Shown here: piece after piece, positions 41,344-52,183 of the stretch
Layout: each line of letters starts with the position of its first letter
Position numbering within the stretch: the first letter of the stretch is position 1
NCBI RefSeq assembly: GCF_017565745.1
Contig: NZ_JAGDYM010000001.1
Span: 1 to 64,000, forward strand
Source of the DNA: Leucobacter weissii
GTDB taxonomy: Bacteria; Actinomycetota; Actinomycetes; Actinomycetales; Microbacteriaceae
DNA: 64,000 nucleotides
Reading direction: 5' to 3'
The notes under the pieces: generated by a model
Seen by the model: the letters and a program-made list of their open reading frames with translations, nothing else
Database searches by the model: none
What the model was told of the DNA's origin: nothing
Position numbers and translations under genes: made by a program

Positions 41344-43862
41344 GACGCGCTCCTGCGGGCGGGCGATCGGCGCACGGCGCCGGTCTTCCGGTAGAGCCGC
41401 GACACGTGGCCCTCGACCGTGCGCAGCGACAGGCGCAGGCGGGCGGCGATCTCGTCGTTCGAGAGCCCGGCCGCGATCAGATCCGAGACCTCGCGCTCGC
41501 GCCTGGTGAGCGCGGGCTGCGCCGGCCCGGAGAGGCGCAGCAGGGGGTGGCCGGGAAGCGGCTGCTCCTCGGCGTAGGCGCGGCAGTGGCCGATGGCCCG
41601 CCTCCGCAGCGCGGCGGGTGCGCCGGCGACGTTCGCCGCGGCGGCGGCGGCCTCGGCGGACCAGAGCCGGAGCCCGGCCTGCGCCAGCCGCTCGGCGACG
41701 GACCACAGCGCCAGGGCGTCGTCGGCGAGCAGCGCCCGCGCGTGATCCGCGCTCATGCGGTGCAGTTCGCCGTCGAGCCGGTCGGAGATGCGCAGCAGCG
41801 CCCGCGCCGACCGTCGTCTCCCGAAGCGCACGCCGGTGCGGAGCACGTCCGCGGCGGAGCCGAACCCGCCCGCCGCCGCGTGGCGCTCCGACGCCCGAGC
41901 GATGCTCGACGAGGCCTCTGCGGCGCCGAGCAGCAGCATCGCCGACGCGACGTGCGCCTCCGAGGAGCCGTCGACCAGGCCGCTCGCGCGAGACGGCGTC
42001 CGCCGGAACCTCGAGAGGAGCGCCGATGCGCGATCCCGTTCCCCGAGCAGCGCGGCCGTCTCGGCGAGGATCGCGACCACCGCGGCGCCGACGCCGGAGG
42101 GATCGAGGTACTCGGAGGTGGCGAGCGCGCGCTCGGCGAGGCGGTGCGCATCGCGGATGTCGCCCCGCAGGTACTGCCAGGTCGAGCGGGCGTGGAAGTA
42201 CGTGACGAGGTCGGGGCGGTAGGCGCCGTCGCGCGCGTCGTCGAACTGCCGGCCGAGGCCCGGGAACCGTTCCGGCCCGTCGCTGCTGAGCGCCGCCACC
42301 ACGTAGGCGGTGCGCATCTCCTCCTCCGCCCACGGCTCGAGCCGGAGGGTGAGCGTGCTCCTCGCCGCCGTGACCATCATGCTGCGCAGTGCGCGGCGCG
42401 GCCGCCCCTGCTGCACCAGCATCAGGGGCTCGTGAGCGCGTACCCGGGCCCGCAGGCCGGGCGCGATCCGGCGCAGCAGCGCACGGCCGGCATCGAGCGC
42501 CTCCCGGGCTTCGCGGGGCCGGGCCGCGAAGCAGAGATGGATGATCCGATGCGCGAGCAGTTCTCCTCGGAGCGATCTGGCCTCCGGCCAGAGGTCGCGG
42601 TCGAGCTGCCGATCCGTCTCGGCGAGCACGGCGAGGGCGGCGTCGGGCTCTCCGTCGGAGTAGTGCAGCAGTTCGGCCCTGAGCACGGCGGTCCGGCAGC
42701 CGACCCGTGCGGCCGCGGGATCGTCGGTCCCGCCGCGCTCATCCCGAGCGGCGTCCAGCGCCTCGTCGGCGTCGTCGAGATGGGCGCGGGCCCGCTCGAC
42801 GTCGGGCAGGAAGCGCGCCGCCATGGCCGCGTGGGCGTGGAGTCCCGCGGCCCGCGGCCCGCCGACGCCCCGCTGCGACAGCGCCGTCTCCGCGATCGAG
42901 ATCGCCTCGGCCCAGTCGTGGTTCGCGAGCGCGGCCGAGATCGCGGCCTCCACGCGCTCGGACGGCACGGCGATGCCGCGCCCCAGGCTCCAGCGGATCG
43001 CCGCCGCGGTGGGGCGCTCGGAGCCCAGTGAACGTGCGTGGACCTGCGAGGCGACCGGTTCCGGGCAGAGGGCCCCGACCGTCTCGGCGATGACGGGCGC
43101 CCGGAACCCGAGCCCGCCGGACCCGACCGTTCCGATCAGGCCCTCGCGTCTCAGCGGTCCGAGCGCGTCGAGCGCGGGAGCCGTCAGCTCGGACTCGGCG
43201 ACCGGCTGGGCGAGCGCGAGACGGAAGGCCGCGTCTCGCTGCTCCGGTGCGGCCGCGGCGAGACGGCTCCGCACATGCGGCTCGACGATGGCCCGGAGAT
43301 CCCGGTCGAGCAGCTGCCAGACCCCGTCGTAGGAGTCGAGCACCCCGGCGCTCCTGGCCTCTCCGACGAGCCAGGCGAGCGTGGCGGGGACGAAGCCGCC
43401 GGCGACGCCGAGCGTGCGCGCCGTCGCCAGGTCGACGGGTCCACCGAGCCGGGACTCGAGGTAGTCGTGCAGTTCGGACAGCGAGAGCGCGCCGATGGTC
43501 AGGACGATCGGGGTGCGCGGACCGTCCGCCGCCAGCCAGTCGGGCAGGGCGTCCGCGGTGGTCCCCGCCACGAGCAGCAGGCGCGGCTCCGGGGAGGAGG
43601 GGGGAGTCCCCGGTACGTCGGAGACGGAGAGGCACCACTGCAGCGGAGCGCTCGCGTGCCACTCGCCGCGCAGGCGCGCGCGGTCGCCGCGGAGCCGGGG
43701 CACGATGCCCCGTGCGAGCGTGCTCGCCGCACCGTCCCCCGGTTCGCCGAGCAGGAGCGCGCAGCGGAAGCGGGGCGGGTCCGCGTCGAGCACCCGCTGC
43801 AGCTGCGGGATCGCGGCGTCCTCGACGGTGCGCCGTGCATACACCCCGGACCCCGCTCCCAT
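41334..43862 (-). CDS. Large LuxR-family regulator (LAL-like) with degenerate P-loop
   Basis: 842 residues. The C-terminus (about 775-835) is a LuxR-type helix-turn-helix: LTRREREVSDLIAAGLSNDEIAARL, then SLRTVEGHVSRLYRKTGA. The middle is a helical TPR-like region. The N-terminus resembles the ATPase of LAL regulators, but the P-loop reads GEPGDGAAST (39-48), with Ala where the nucleotide-binding Lys should be, and the following RLLLVAG lacks the Walker B acidic residue. Nucleotide binding is probably lost. ATG 43862 has TAGGGT (43869-43874, minus) 6 nt upstream. Targets are unknown; the nearest candidate is the secreted protein at 44008. Confidence 0.82.
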   Translation of the reverse strand: MGAGSGVYARRTVEDAAIPQLQRVLDADPPRFRCALLLGEPGDGAASTLARGIVPRLRGDRARLRGEWHASAPLQWCLSVSDVPGTPPSSPEPRLLLVAGTTADALPDWLAADGPRTPIVLTIGALSLSELHDYLESRLGGPVDLATARTLGVAGGFVPATLAWLVGEARSAGVLDSYDGVWQLLDRDLRAIVEPHVRSRLAAAAPEQRDAAFRLALAQPVAESELTAPALDALGPLRREGLIGTVGSGGLGFRAPVIAETVGALCPEPVASQVHARSLGSERPTAAAIRWSLGRGIAVPSERVEAAISAALANHDWAEAISIAETALSQRGVGGPRAAGLHAHAAMAARFLPDVERARAHLDDADEALDAARDERGGTDDPAAARVGCRTAVLRAELLHYSDGEPDAALAVLAETDRQLDRDLWPEARSLRGELLAHRIIHLCFAARPREAREALDAGRALLRRIAPGLRARVRAHEPLMLVQQGRPRRALRSMMVTAARSTLTLRLEPWAEEEMRTAYVVAALSSDGPERFPGLGRQFDDARDGAYRPDLVTYFHARSTWQYLRGDIRDAHRLAERALATSEYLDPSGVGAAVVAILAETAALLGERDRASALLSRFRRTPSRASGLVDGSSEAHVASAMLLLGAAEASSSIARASERHAAAGGFGSAADVLRTGVRFGRRRSARALLRISDRLDGELHRMSADHARALLADDALALWSVAERLAQAGLRLWSAEAAAAAANVAGAPAALRRRAIGHCRAYAEEQPLPGHPLLRLSGPAQPALTRREREVSDLIAAGLSNDEIAARLRLSLRTVEGHVSRLYRKTGAVRRSPARRSASQE

Positions 43863-44007
43863 ACCCCGACCCTACCCGCAGCTCGGTTTCGCGAGAAGAA
43901 TCGGGTGTTCTGCACGCTATCCCGCGCGCGCTCGACCCGCTGGAATGGCCCGGTAGGGGAGAGGGCGCAGTTCCGGCCGAGGGCCGGGCGCGCCGAGAGG
44001 GAGAGTC

Positions 44008-47000
44008 ATGATGTCTGATCGAACGATGGATCGCACGACCGCTCGGAAGCGCGGCGCGAAGTCGCCGCGGGGCGTGCCCGGCGGCGGGCACGAGCGCGCG
44101 CGGCGGATCGCGTCCCGGGGCGTGCTCGCCCCGATGCTCGCGCTCGCGCTCGCCGCTACCGGCCTCGTCGCTGCCGCCTCGCCGGCGACCGCCGGCGAGG
44201 GCCAGACCGTGTTCACGGCCTCGCTCAGCACTCAGAACTGGACGGTGCCCGGCGGGGTCGACCGGGTGACCGTCGATCTCCAGGGCGCGGCCGGAGGGGA
44301 CGGCGGCCGCGCCGGAGGGGCGGGGGGCCGCGGCGGCGTCGGCACCGTCGCTCTCGCGGTGTCGCCCGGGCAGCAGCTCTCGTTCAGCGTGGGCTACCGG
44401 GGCGCGCACGGCTCGAGCGACAAGGACGCCTACGGCACCGGCGGCGGCCCGTCCGCCGCGCGCGGCGGCAACGGGAACACCGGCGCGGGCGTGTTCCTCA
44501 TCGGGGGCGAGGGCGGATCCGGCGCAGGGGGCGGCTCGGCCACCGTGGTCCGGCTTGACGGCGCGGTCGTCGCGGTCGCGGGCGGCGGCGGTGGCGGTGG
44601 CGGCCGAGGAGCCTTCGACGGCCATGGCGGCGCCGGCGGCGACGCCGGCGCCGGCGGAGGTAGCGGCGGCGGGTCGGGCACCGGCGGCGGCGGTGCGAGC
44701 GGTGCGACCGGCGAACTGCCCGGCTGGGGCGGCGGCAACGGCTCGAGCGGTTCGGGCGGCGGTGGCGGCGGTGGCGGCGGTGGCGGCCGCTACGGCGGCA
44801 CGGGCGGTGGCGGCGGCGGCACCGGCGGTGGCGGCGGTGGCGGTGGCGGCGGCGGCCAGAACTACGTCGACACCCAGCTCGCCACCCTCGTCTCCGAGTG
44901 GAACGCGGGATCCTCGGCGGACGGACGCGTCGTGCTCAGCTGGGTCCAGACCTTCGGCTCCTCGACGGCGCTCGCCGCGCCGGCCCAGCTCGTGGTCGGA
45001 GAGGCGGCGCGCTACGACGTGGCGGTGACGAGCGACGCGGAGATCCTCTCCGGGGAGGTCGTGCTCGGCGCCGTCGAGCAGACGAGCGGCGAAACGGTTC
45101 AGCTCGGCACGCGTCCGCTGGCGGAGGGGGCGGCGACGATCCGGTCCGACGCGCTGCGCACTCCGGGGGTCTACACGCTGACGGCGCGGTTCGAGCCCGT
45201 CGCGGGCGGCGACGTCGTCGCCTCGCAGGCGACCTCGGAGCTTGTCGTCGTGAAGGGCGATACCGCCGTCCTGCTCGGCGCTCCGCTCGACCCGCCCGCC
45301 TACGGCGACGAGGTCGTGCTCAGCGCCACGGTCAGCGCTGCGGCACCGGCTCAGGGGGTTCCGACCGGGCTGGTGGGCTTCTACACCGCGGCCGGCCGCA
45401 TCGGGGACCCGGTCGCGGTCGATGCCGAGGGCCGCGCGAGCATCGCCACCGCACGGCTGCCGGTGGGGGACCTGGTGCTGGAGGCCCGGTACGAGGGCGA
45501 CCGCGGCTTCAACGCGGCGACGAGTCAGTCCGTCGCGCTGACGGTCAACCCCGGTGACGTCGAGGTCGATCTCGTATCCGAGTTCAATCCGGTGACGGTG
45601 GGCGAGGAGTCCGTCTTCGCCGTCAGGGTCGGGCCGACCCGCGCGGGGGCTCCCGCGCCGCAAGGACAGGTCCGGTTCCAGGCCGGCGGCGAGGATCTCG
45701 GCGACCCCGTCGTGCTCGACTCCCGCGGCCGGGCCGAGTTCGCTACCGACGGCCTCGAACCGGGCGTGCACCGCATCAGCGCGCACTACGAGGGCAGCGA
45801 CAGCTATGCGCCGGCGCGCAGCGCCCGTCTCGAGCACGTCGTCAACCCGGGCGACGCGACCGTGCGGCTCTCCAGCCCCGTCAATCCCCGGCAGGCCGGT
45901 GAGGAGGTCGTCCTGCGGGTCGGCGTCGCGGCCGAGCGGCCCGCGACCGGGATCCCCGGCGGCCAGGTGCAGCTCCACATCAACGGCGCGGCGTTCGGGG
46001 GTCCGGTGGATCTCGACGCGCAGGGCACGGCCGAGGTGACCACCACGGCGCTGCCCGTCGGCGAGAACAGCGTGCTCGTCGCCTATCTCGGCGACGGGCG
46101 CTTCGATCCGGCCGCCTCGGCGCCGCTGATCCAGGTGATCGAGGCGCAGCCCCCCTCGGTCGTCCTGAGCGCCGACACGAAACGGCCCTTCAGGGGCGCC
46201 GACCTCACCCTGTCCGCGACGGTCTCCGTCCCCTCTGGGTCGCTGCCGGGGGGCGCCGTGACGTTCCTCGACCGGGGGCGTCCGATCGCCACCGTCCCGG
46301 TCGACTCCGGCGGGCGCGCCAAGCTGTCGACGGCGAAGCTCGCCACGGGCACCCATCAGCTCGGCGCCACCTACCGCGGCGACGCGGCGACCCGCCCGGG
46401 AACCTCGAACACCGTCACCGTCACCGTTCGCCCGCGCAATGTCAAGGTCACCGTCTACGCGACCCGAGTGGCCTCGTACGCGGGCCAGCCCTGGTACGTG
46501 CGGGCCCGCGTGGATGCGCGCGCCGCGGGTGCCGGAACCCCGCGCGGCAAGGTGCAGTTCACCAGCAACGGCAAGCGGATCGGAAAGCCGGTGCCGGTGT
46601 CGGACACCCGTCTCGGCAGTCGGATCCTGAAGGGGTTGAAGCCGGGCCGCTACCGGATCGTCGGCGAGTTCATCCCGGCGAAGAGCTCCGGCTTCGAGCG
46701 GTCGACCAGCAATCAGCTCGTGCACACGGTGCGCTCGGGCACGGCGAATGCGAGGGTCTCGCTGCGCTCCCATCGGCTCGCCAAGGGCGCCTACCGGTTC
46801 ACGGTGCGGGTCGCTCCGAAGCGCGCCGGGCAGTCGACCGTGCGGGGACGGGTCGTCGTCGCGGTCGACGGCGCGGAGGTCGGGTCGGCTCGGGTGAGCA
46901 GGACGGGCGTGGCGCGGATCACCGTGCGCGGGCTGGAGCCGGGGCGCGCCGACGTGGTCACGGCCTATCAGGGGTCCAAGCCGATGAAACCCGCCAGCAC

Positions 47001-47025
47001 CTCGCGCACCGTCAGGATCCGCTGA
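44008..47025 (+). CDS. Secreted glycine-rich protein with Ig-like repeats
   Basis: 1005 residues. A basic N-terminus and signal peptide end near AAASPATAGEG (about residue 63). Next is a jelly-roll-like start (FTASLSTQNWTVPGGVDRVTVDLQGAAGGDGG) with a Gly-rich stretch to about residue 295, as in glycine-rich cell-surface proteins. Then come at least five Ig-like (Big_3/Big_5-type) domains of about 95 residues, recognisable by VLGAPLDPPAYGDEVVLSATV, VDLVSEFNPVTVGEESVFAV and VRLSSPVNPRQAGEEVVLRV, and a Lys/Arg-rich C-terminal domain. No LPXTG anchor is seen, so it is either released or held by charge on the wall. Two adjacent ATGs; 44008 follows GGGAGAG. Role unknown, adhesion or surface layer being likely. 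Confidence 0.82.
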   Translation: MMSDRTMDRTTARKRGAKSPRGVPGGGHERARRIASRGVLAPMLALALAATGLVAAASPATAGEGQTVFTASLSTQNWTVPGGVDRVTVDLQGAAGGDGGRAGGAGGRGGVGTVALAVSPGQQLSFSVGYRGAHGSSDKDAYGTGGGPSAARGGNGNTGAGVFLIGGEGGSGAGGGSATVVRLDGAVVAVAGGGGGGGGRGAFDGHGGAGGDAGAGGGSGGGSGTGGGGASGATGELPGWGGGNGSSGSGGGGGGGGGGGRYGGTGGGGGGTGGGGGGGGGGGQNYVDTQLATLVSEWNAGSSADGRVVLSWVQTFGSSTALAAPAQLVVGEAARYDVAVTSDAEILSGEVVLGAVEQTSGETVQLGTRPLAEGAATIRSDALRTPGVYTLTARFEPVAGGDVVASQATSELVVVKGDTAVLLGAPLDPPAYGDEVVLSATVSAAAPAQGVPTGLVGFYTAAGRIGDPVAVDAEGRASIATARLPVGDLVLEARYEGDRGFNAATSQSVALTVNPGDVEVDLVSEFNPVTVGEESVFAVRVGPTRAGAPAPQGQVRFQAGGEDLGDPVVLDSRGRAEFATDGLEPGVHRISAHYEGSDSYAPARSARLEHVVNPGDATVRLSSPVNPRQAGEEVVLRVGVAAERPATGIPGGQVQLHINGAAFGGPVDLDAQGTAEVTTTALPVGENSVLVAYLGDGRFDPAASAPLIQVIEAQPPSVVLSADTKRPFRGADLTLSATVSVPSGSLPGGAVTFLDRGRPIATVPVDSGGRAKLSTAKLATGTHQLGATYRGDAATRPGTSNTVTVTVRPRNVKVTVYATRVASYAGQPWYVRARVDARAAGAGTPRGKVQFTSNGKRIGKPVPVSDTRLGSRILKGLKPGRYRIVGEFIPAKSSGFERSTSNQLVHTVRSGTANARVSLRSHRLAKGAYRFTVRVAPKRAGQSTVRGRVVVAVDGAEVGSARVSRTGVARITVRGLEPGRADVVTAYQGSKPMKPASTSRTVRIR
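44570..44862 (+). repeat. GGC/GGT-rich poly-glycine tract
   Basis: About 290 bp of near-repetitive GGC, GGT and GGA codons coding for runs of up to a dozen glycines. Such sequence is prone to length change by slippage in steps of three or more. Confidence 0.85.
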
Positions 47026-47037
47026 CGGCAGCGGCCC

Positions 47038-47072
47038 TCGGGGGCGGGCGGCGACTCGGCGCCCGCCCCCGA
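47038..47072 (+). terminator. Terminator hairpin after the Ig-repeat gene
   Basis: TCGGGGGCGGGCG (47038-47050) and CGCCCGCCCCCGA (47060-47072) form a perfect 13-bp stem with a 9-nt loop, 13 bp after the stop. Confidence 0.75.
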
Positions 47073-47118
47073 TCGCAGCGCCCCGAGCGATGTCGGAGGT
47101 CGGAGCTAGTCTCCGGGC

Positions 47119-47481
47119 ATGAAACCTCTTCGACTGAGCTCCCGGGTGCTCGGGGCGGCGGCCGCGGCGGCACGCGGATCGCCGCGGGCCGGTTCGCTTG
47201 CGGCCGCGGATCGGGCGCATCCCGTGCCCTGGAGGGTGTCGCGACGCGGCACGGGCGGCGCGATCGAGTTCGAGCAGTGCGGTGACGGCCCGTTGCGCGC
47301 GGTGCGCCTGTCCCTGGCGGGCGGCGGGGTGCTCGGGCTCTCGCTCCCGCGCACCGTCCACCCGGGCGAGCGCCTGCGCGTGGTCCTGCGCGAGTTCGAC
47401 GCGGCCTCTCCCGATGCGATGCTGGTGCTGCGCTGGTTCCAGCCCGACGGAACGGAGCTGCTGTGGCCGGTCGCGCTGTGA
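47119..47481 (+). CDS. Hypothetical protein, 120 aa
   Basis: A leaderless start is likely: TAGTCT (47107-47112) lies 6 nt before ATG 47119. The Ala/Arg-rich N-terminus is not a convincing signal peptide. The C-terminal 75 residues (GGAIEFEQCGDGPLRAVRLS, LRWFQPDGTELLWPVAL) look like a compact beta-sandwich. I do not recognise the family. The 282 bp up to nrdH contain a T-rich stretch (47549-47565) and the nrd control region. Confidence 0.6.
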   Translation: MKPLRLSSRVLGAAAAAARGSPRAGSLAAADRAHPVPWRVSRRGTGGAIEFEQCGDGPLRAVRLSLAGGGVLGLSLPRTVHPGERLRVVLREFDAASPDAMLVLRWFQPDGTELLWPVAL

Positions 47482-47675
47482 GGGGGCCGCCGCGGAGCGG
47501 ACGGGCCTCTCGGGCGGGGCGGCGCGACACGCCGGGGGAACGGTGGGGATGAATTATTTTTTGCCGTGGTGACCCTGTGGATAACTTCTCGACGGCGGCG
47601 GAATCCCGCCGAAAGTTCTCCCCAGGGAAGTCAACCCCCTTGGTGAATCGGCGGTGGAAAACTACACTGGTGTAA

Positions 47676-47723
47676 CTACATCATGTTGTGGTCGATCCCG
47701 GTGTGGTTCACTATATGTAGTGC
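47676..47723. promoter_or_regulatory. Two NrdR-box-like sites upstream of nrdH
   Basis: Site 2, TCACTATATGTAGTGC (47708-47723), is a close match to the NrdR consensus ACACWATATATWGTGT. Site 1, CTACATCATGTTGTGG (47676-47691), is weaker and lies 32 bp upstream, three helical turns, as in other nrd promoters. NrdR represses ribonucleotide reductase genes when dATP is high. Confidence 0.75.
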
Positions 47724-47763
47724 CTCTGCCGGGGTGCGACAGTTTTCGACGAAGGGCTTGAAT

Positions 47764-48000
47764 ATGGCTACCACCGTGTACACCAAGCCGTCGTGCGTGC
47801 AGTGCAACGCGACCTACCGCGCGCTCGACAGCAAGGGCATCGAATACGACGTGATCGACCTGTCGGAGGATCCGACGGCGCTCGAGACCGTCAAGGAACT
47901 CGGCTACCTGCAGGCGCCGGTGGTCGTCACCGACGACGAGCACTGGTCGGGCTTCCGCCCCGATCGGATCTCGGCGCTCGCCGCTCGCCTCACCGACTAG
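47764..48000 (+). CDS. nrdH: Glutaredoxin-like NrdH
   Basis: 78 residues. Redox motif CVQC (residues 11-14 region, [10 protein letters not shown]), the [11 protein letters not shown]-type segment ([16 protein letters not shown]) and the C-terminal WSGFRPDRI are diagnostic of NrdH. It reduces the class Ib ribonucleotide reductase, taking electrons from thioredoxin reductase. It is first in nrdHIEF, downstream of two NrdR boxes. Confidence 0.97.
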   Translation: MATTVYTKPSCVQCNATYRALDSKGIEYDVIDLSEDPTALETVKELGYLQAPVVVTDDEHWSGFRPDRISALAARLTD

Positions 48001-48016
48001 TGCGCCGGTGGGCGCG

Positions 48017-48442
48017 ATGGCGGACCTGGTCTACTTCTCCAGCGCGTCGGGCAACACGCACCGCTTCATCGAGAAGCTCGGCCGTCCCGCTCATCGCATC
48101 CCGCTGAGGGCGAAGGACGAGCCGCTCGTCGTGGAGGAGCCCTACGTGCTCGTCGTCCCCACCTACGGCGGCGGCCCCGAGACGAAGGCCGTTCCGAAGC
48201 AGGTGATCAGGTTCCTGAACGACGAGCGCAACCGCAGGCACATCCGCGGCGTGATCGCCGCGGGCAACACCAACTTCGGCGACGCGTACGGCATCGCGGG
48301 AGACATCATCGCCCGCAAGCTGGGCGTCCCGCATCTGTATCGCTTCGAACTCTTTGGCACACCGGACGACGTGAACGCCGTCCAAGAAGGATTGGAACAG
48401 TTTTGGTCCCTGCAACGCAAACGGCAACGAACACCGCGGTGA
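48017..48442 (+). CDS. nrdI: Flavodoxin-like NrdI
   Basis: 141 residues. The FMN-phosphate loop [10 protein letters not shown] and the PTYGGG segment identify NrdI, which delivers oxidant to assemble the Mn(III)2-tyrosyl radical of NrdF. ATG 48017 (MADLVYFSS) is preferred; an in-frame GTG at 48008 would add three residues. Its stop shares one base with the nrdE ATG. Confidence 0.96.
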   Translation: MADLVYFSSASGNTHRFIEKLGRPAHRIPLRAKDEPLVVEEPYVLVVPTYGGGPETKAVPKQVIRFLNDERNRRHIRGVIAAGNTNFGDAYGIAGDIIARKLGVPHLYRFELFGTPDDVNAVQEGLEQFWSLQRKRQRTPR

Positions 48443-50595
48443 TGGAGCCGGAGCACGCGCCGTCCCTCGCCTCGTCCAAGGTCAGCGACATGGACTACCA
48501 CTCGCTGAACGCCATGCTCAACCTCTACGACGCGGACGGTCTGATCCAGTTCGACAAGGATCGCGAGGCGGCGCGGCAGTACTTCCTGCAGCACGTCAAT
48601 CAGAACACGGTCTTCTTCCACAACTTCGAGGAGCGCATGCGCTTCCTCATCGACAACGACTACTACGAGAAGGAGCTGATCGACCGCTACTCGGTCGCCT
48701 TCATCGAGCAGCTCACGAACGAGGCCTATGCGCTGAAGTTCCGCTTCCCCACCTTCCTCGGCGCCTTCAAGTTCTTCACCTCCTACGCGCTGAAGACCTT
48801 CGACGGCAAGCGCTACCTCGAGCGCTTCGAGGACCGCGTCGTGATGGTGGCGCTCGGACTGGCCCAGGGCGACCAGGAGCTCGCGCGCGGGATCATGAAC
48901 GAGATCATCTCGGGGCGCTTCCAGCCCGCCACCCCGACGTTCCTGAACCTCGGCAAGGCGCAGCGCGGCGAGCTCGTCTCGTGCTTCCTCCTGCGCATCG
49001 AGGACAACATGGAGTCGATCTCGCGCGGCATCAACTCCTCGCTGCAGCTCTCGAAGCGCGGCGGCGGCGTGGCGCTGCTGCTCTCGAACATCCGCGAAGC
49101 GGGTGCTCCGATCAAGAAGATCGAGAACCAGTCGTCGGGCATCATCCCCGTGATGAAGCTGCTCGAGGACAGCTTCAGCTACGCCAACCAGCTCGGCGCG
49201 CGCCAGGGCGCGGGCGCGGTCTACCTCAACGCGCACCACCCCGACATCATGCGCTTCCTCGACACCAAGCGCGAGAACGCGGACGAGAAGATCCGCATCA
49301 AGACGCTCTCGCTGGGCGTCGTGATCCCCGACATCACCTTCGAGCTGGCGAAGAAGAACGAGGACATGTACCTCTTCTCGCCCTACGACGTCGAGCGCGT
49401 CTACGGCGTGCCCTTCGGCGACATCTCCGTCAGCGAGAAGTACCACGAGATGGTCGACGACCCGCGCATCAAGAAGACCAAGATCAGCGCGCGCCACTTC
49501 TTCCAGACCATCGCCGAGCTGCAGTTCGAGTCCGGCTACCCCTACGTGGTCTTCGAGGACACGGTCAACCGCGCGAACCCGATCAAGGGGCGCATCAACA
49601 TGTCGAACCTGTGCTCCGAGATCCTCCAGGTCAACACCCCGACCACCTACAACGAGGATCTCAGCTACGACCGGATCGGCAAGGACATCTCCTGCAATCT
49701 CGGGTCGATGAACATCGCCATGATGATGGACGGCGACGACTTCGGCGGCAGCGTCGAGCTCGCGATCCGCGCTCTCACCTCGGTCAGCGATCAGAGCCAC
49801 ATCTCCTCGGTGCGTTCGATCGAGGACGGCAACGACCAGTCGCACGCCATCGGGCTCGGCCAGATGAACCTGCACGGCTACCTCGCCCGCGAGCGGGTGC
49901 ACTACGGCAGCGAAGAGGGCATCGACTTCACGAACATCTACTTCTACACGATCCTGTTCCACGCGCTCAGCGCCTCGAACCGGCTCGCCGTGGAGCGAGG
50001 CCGCGCCTTCGCGGGCTTCGAGGACTCCAAGTACGCCTCGGGCGAGTTCTTCGACACCTACACCGAGCGGGCGTGGGAGCCGGCGACCGAGCGGGTGCGT
50101 GCGCTGTTCGCCGAGGCCGGGGTCGAGATCCCCACGCAGGACGACTGGCGGGAGCTGAAGGCGCGCGTGCAGCGGGACGGCATCTACAACCAGAACCTGC
50201 AGGCCGTGCCGCCCACCGGCTCGATCTCCTACATCAACAACTCGACCAGCTCGATCCATCCGATCGCCTCCAAGATCGAGATCCGCAAGGAGGGCAAGCT
50301 GGGCCGCGTCTACTACCCGGCACCGTTCCTCACGAACGACAATCTCGAGTACTACGAGGACGCCTACGAGATCGGGCCCGAGAAGATCATCGACACCTAC
50401 GCCGCGGCGACCCAGCACGTGGACCAGGGTCTGTCGCTCACCCTGTTCTTCAAGGACACGGCGAGCACGCGCGACATCAACCGCGCGCAGATCTACGCGT
50501 GGCGCAAGGGCATCAAGACGATCTACTACATCCGCCTGCGGCAGCTGGCGCTCGAAGGCACGGACATGTCCGAGTGCGTCAGCTGCATGCTGTGA
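48442..50595 (+). CDS. nrdE: Class Ib ribonucleotide reductase alpha subunit
   Basis: 717 residues. Catalytic cysteines lie in [12 protein letters not shown] and [10 protein letters not shown], with the active-site ECVSCML tail at the C-terminus for re-reduction by NrdH. The [16 protein letters not shown] and [15 protein letters not shown] segments are typical. ATG 48442 overlaps the nrdI stop; a TTG at 48403 would add 13 residues lying within nrdI. It converts ribonucleoside diphosphates to deoxy forms together with NrdF. The N-terminal ATP-cone is absent, as usual in class Ib enzymes. Confidence 0.97.
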   Translation: MEPEHAPSLASSKVSDMDYHSLNAMLNLYDADGLIQFDKDREAARQYFLQHVNQNTVFFHNFEERMRFLIDNDYYEKELIDRYSVAFIEQLTNEAYALKFRFPTFLGAFKFFTSYALKTFDGKRYLERFEDRVVMVALGLAQGDQELARGIMNEIISGRFQPATPTFLNLGKAQRGELVSCFLLRIEDNMESISRGINSSLQLSKRGGGVALLLSNIREAGAPIKKIENQSSGIIPVMKLLEDSFSYANQLGARQGAGAVYLNAHHPDIMRFLDTKRENADEKIRIKTLSLGVVIPDITFELAKKNEDMYLFSPYDVERVYGVPFGDISVSEKYHEMVDDPRIKKTKISARHFFQTIAELQFESGYPYVVFEDTVNRANPIKGRINMSNLCSEILQVNTPTTYNEDLSYDRIGKDISCNLGSMNIAMMMDGDDFGGSVELAIRALTSVSDQSHISSVRSIEDGNDQSHAIGLGQMNLHGYLARERVHYGSEEGIDFTNIYFYTILFHALSASNRLAVERGRAFAGFEDSKYASGEFFDTYTERAWEPATERVRALFAEAGVEIPTQDDWRELKARVQRDGIYNQNLQAVPPTGSISYINNSTSSIHPIASKIEIRKEGKLGRVYYPAPFLTNDNLEYYEDAYEIGPEKIIDTYAAATQHVDQGLSLTLFFKDTASTRDINRAQIYAWRKGIKTIYYIRLRQLALEGTDMSECVSCML

Positions 50596-50625
50596 TGGCT
50601 CGGCAATCCGTGCCGGTTGTGTTCC

Positions 50626-50702
50626 CGTCATCCTGCGCGCAGTCGCAGGATCCATGATCCCGAAGTAGATACTGCGACTCCCTCCGGTCGCGCAGCATGA
50701 CG
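50626..50702. repeat. REP-like palindromic element between nrdE and nrdF
   Basis: The 77 bp fold into a long imperfect palindrome: CGTCAT, CTGCGCG and GTCGCAG on the left (50626-50648) pair with CTGCGAC, CGCGCAG and ATGACG on the right (50672-50702), with smaller hairpins inside (CTGCGCGCAG, GGATCCATGATCC). It fills nearly the whole 122-bp nrdE-nrdF gap without a gene. Such elements are dispersed repeats in many genomes. Confidence 0.8.
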
Positions 50703-50708
50703 AAATAA

Positions 50709-51686
<978 letters not shown>

Positions 51687-51738
51687 TTCCCGGAGCTAGC
51701 TGACGGGCCGTCGGGGCGGCCAGCCGACCGGCGGGCGC

Positions 51739-52176
51739 TCAGCCCCGCGCGAGTTGCAGCGCCCGGGTCTCGGCGGGCACGGGCGCGCCATCGCAGTCGA
51801 GGCCGTCGGAGATGAGCCGCTCGTAGTGGAGGATCTTCCGCTCGAGCGCCGCCTCGGCCCGGTCGAGCTGTCGGCGGCGCTCCGCGAGCCTCGCCCGCCC
51901 CTCCTCGAGCAGCGCGATCCGCCGACCGTGGCTCGCCGCGCCCTCGTCCATGAGCTCGACGAATCGCCGCATGCCCGCGGTGCTCATCCGTGTCTCGCGG
52001 AGCGCGACCAGGAGCGCCAGCAGACCCTGCTCGCGCGCGCCGTACCGTCGGTGCCCCGACGCGCTCCGGCCCACCCGTGGCAGCAGTCCCTCGCGCTCGT
52101 ACCAGCGCAGGGTGTCCGGGCTCAGGCCGGAGGACTCCGACATCTCGGCGATGGTCAGGGGGCCGGGGTCGCTCAT
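51739..52176 (-). CDS. MerR-family regulator
   Basis: 145 residues. N-terminal MerR helix-turn-helix and wing (LTIAEMSESSGLSPDTLRWYEREGLLPRVGRSASGHRRYG; core DTLRWYEREGLLP) and a long coiled-coil dimerisation helix (about 80-125). The C-terminus lacks a Cys-rich metal site; only one Cys is present. ATG 52176 lies 7 nt after a TACGCT -10 box, so it is leaderless. It is divergent from the oxidoreductase at 52320 and both promoters have 19-bp spacers with a shared operator. Redox or aldehyde/quinone sensing is likely (inference). Confidence 0.92.
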   Translation of the reverse strand: MSDPGPLTIAEMSESSGLSPDTLRWYEREGLLPRVGRSASGHRRYGAREQGLLALLVALRETRMSTAGMRRFVELMDEGAASHGRRIALLEEGRARLAERRRQLDRAEAALERKILHYERLISDGLDCDGAPVPAETRALQLARG

Positions 52177-52183
52177 GGTGTCG

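Noticed and set aside
44570-44862. Regular GGC-rich repetition that could suggest a repeat array or CRISPR
   Set aside because: It is a codon repeat for glycine within a coding sequence, without spacers. No CRISPR array or cas gene is seen anywhere.
42739-47361. A 1540-codon open frame on the minus strand
   Set aside because: It lies antisense to the Ig-repeat gene and part of the LuxR gene; composition is Arg/Gly/Ala/His-rich shadow sequence caused by high GC, with no domain.
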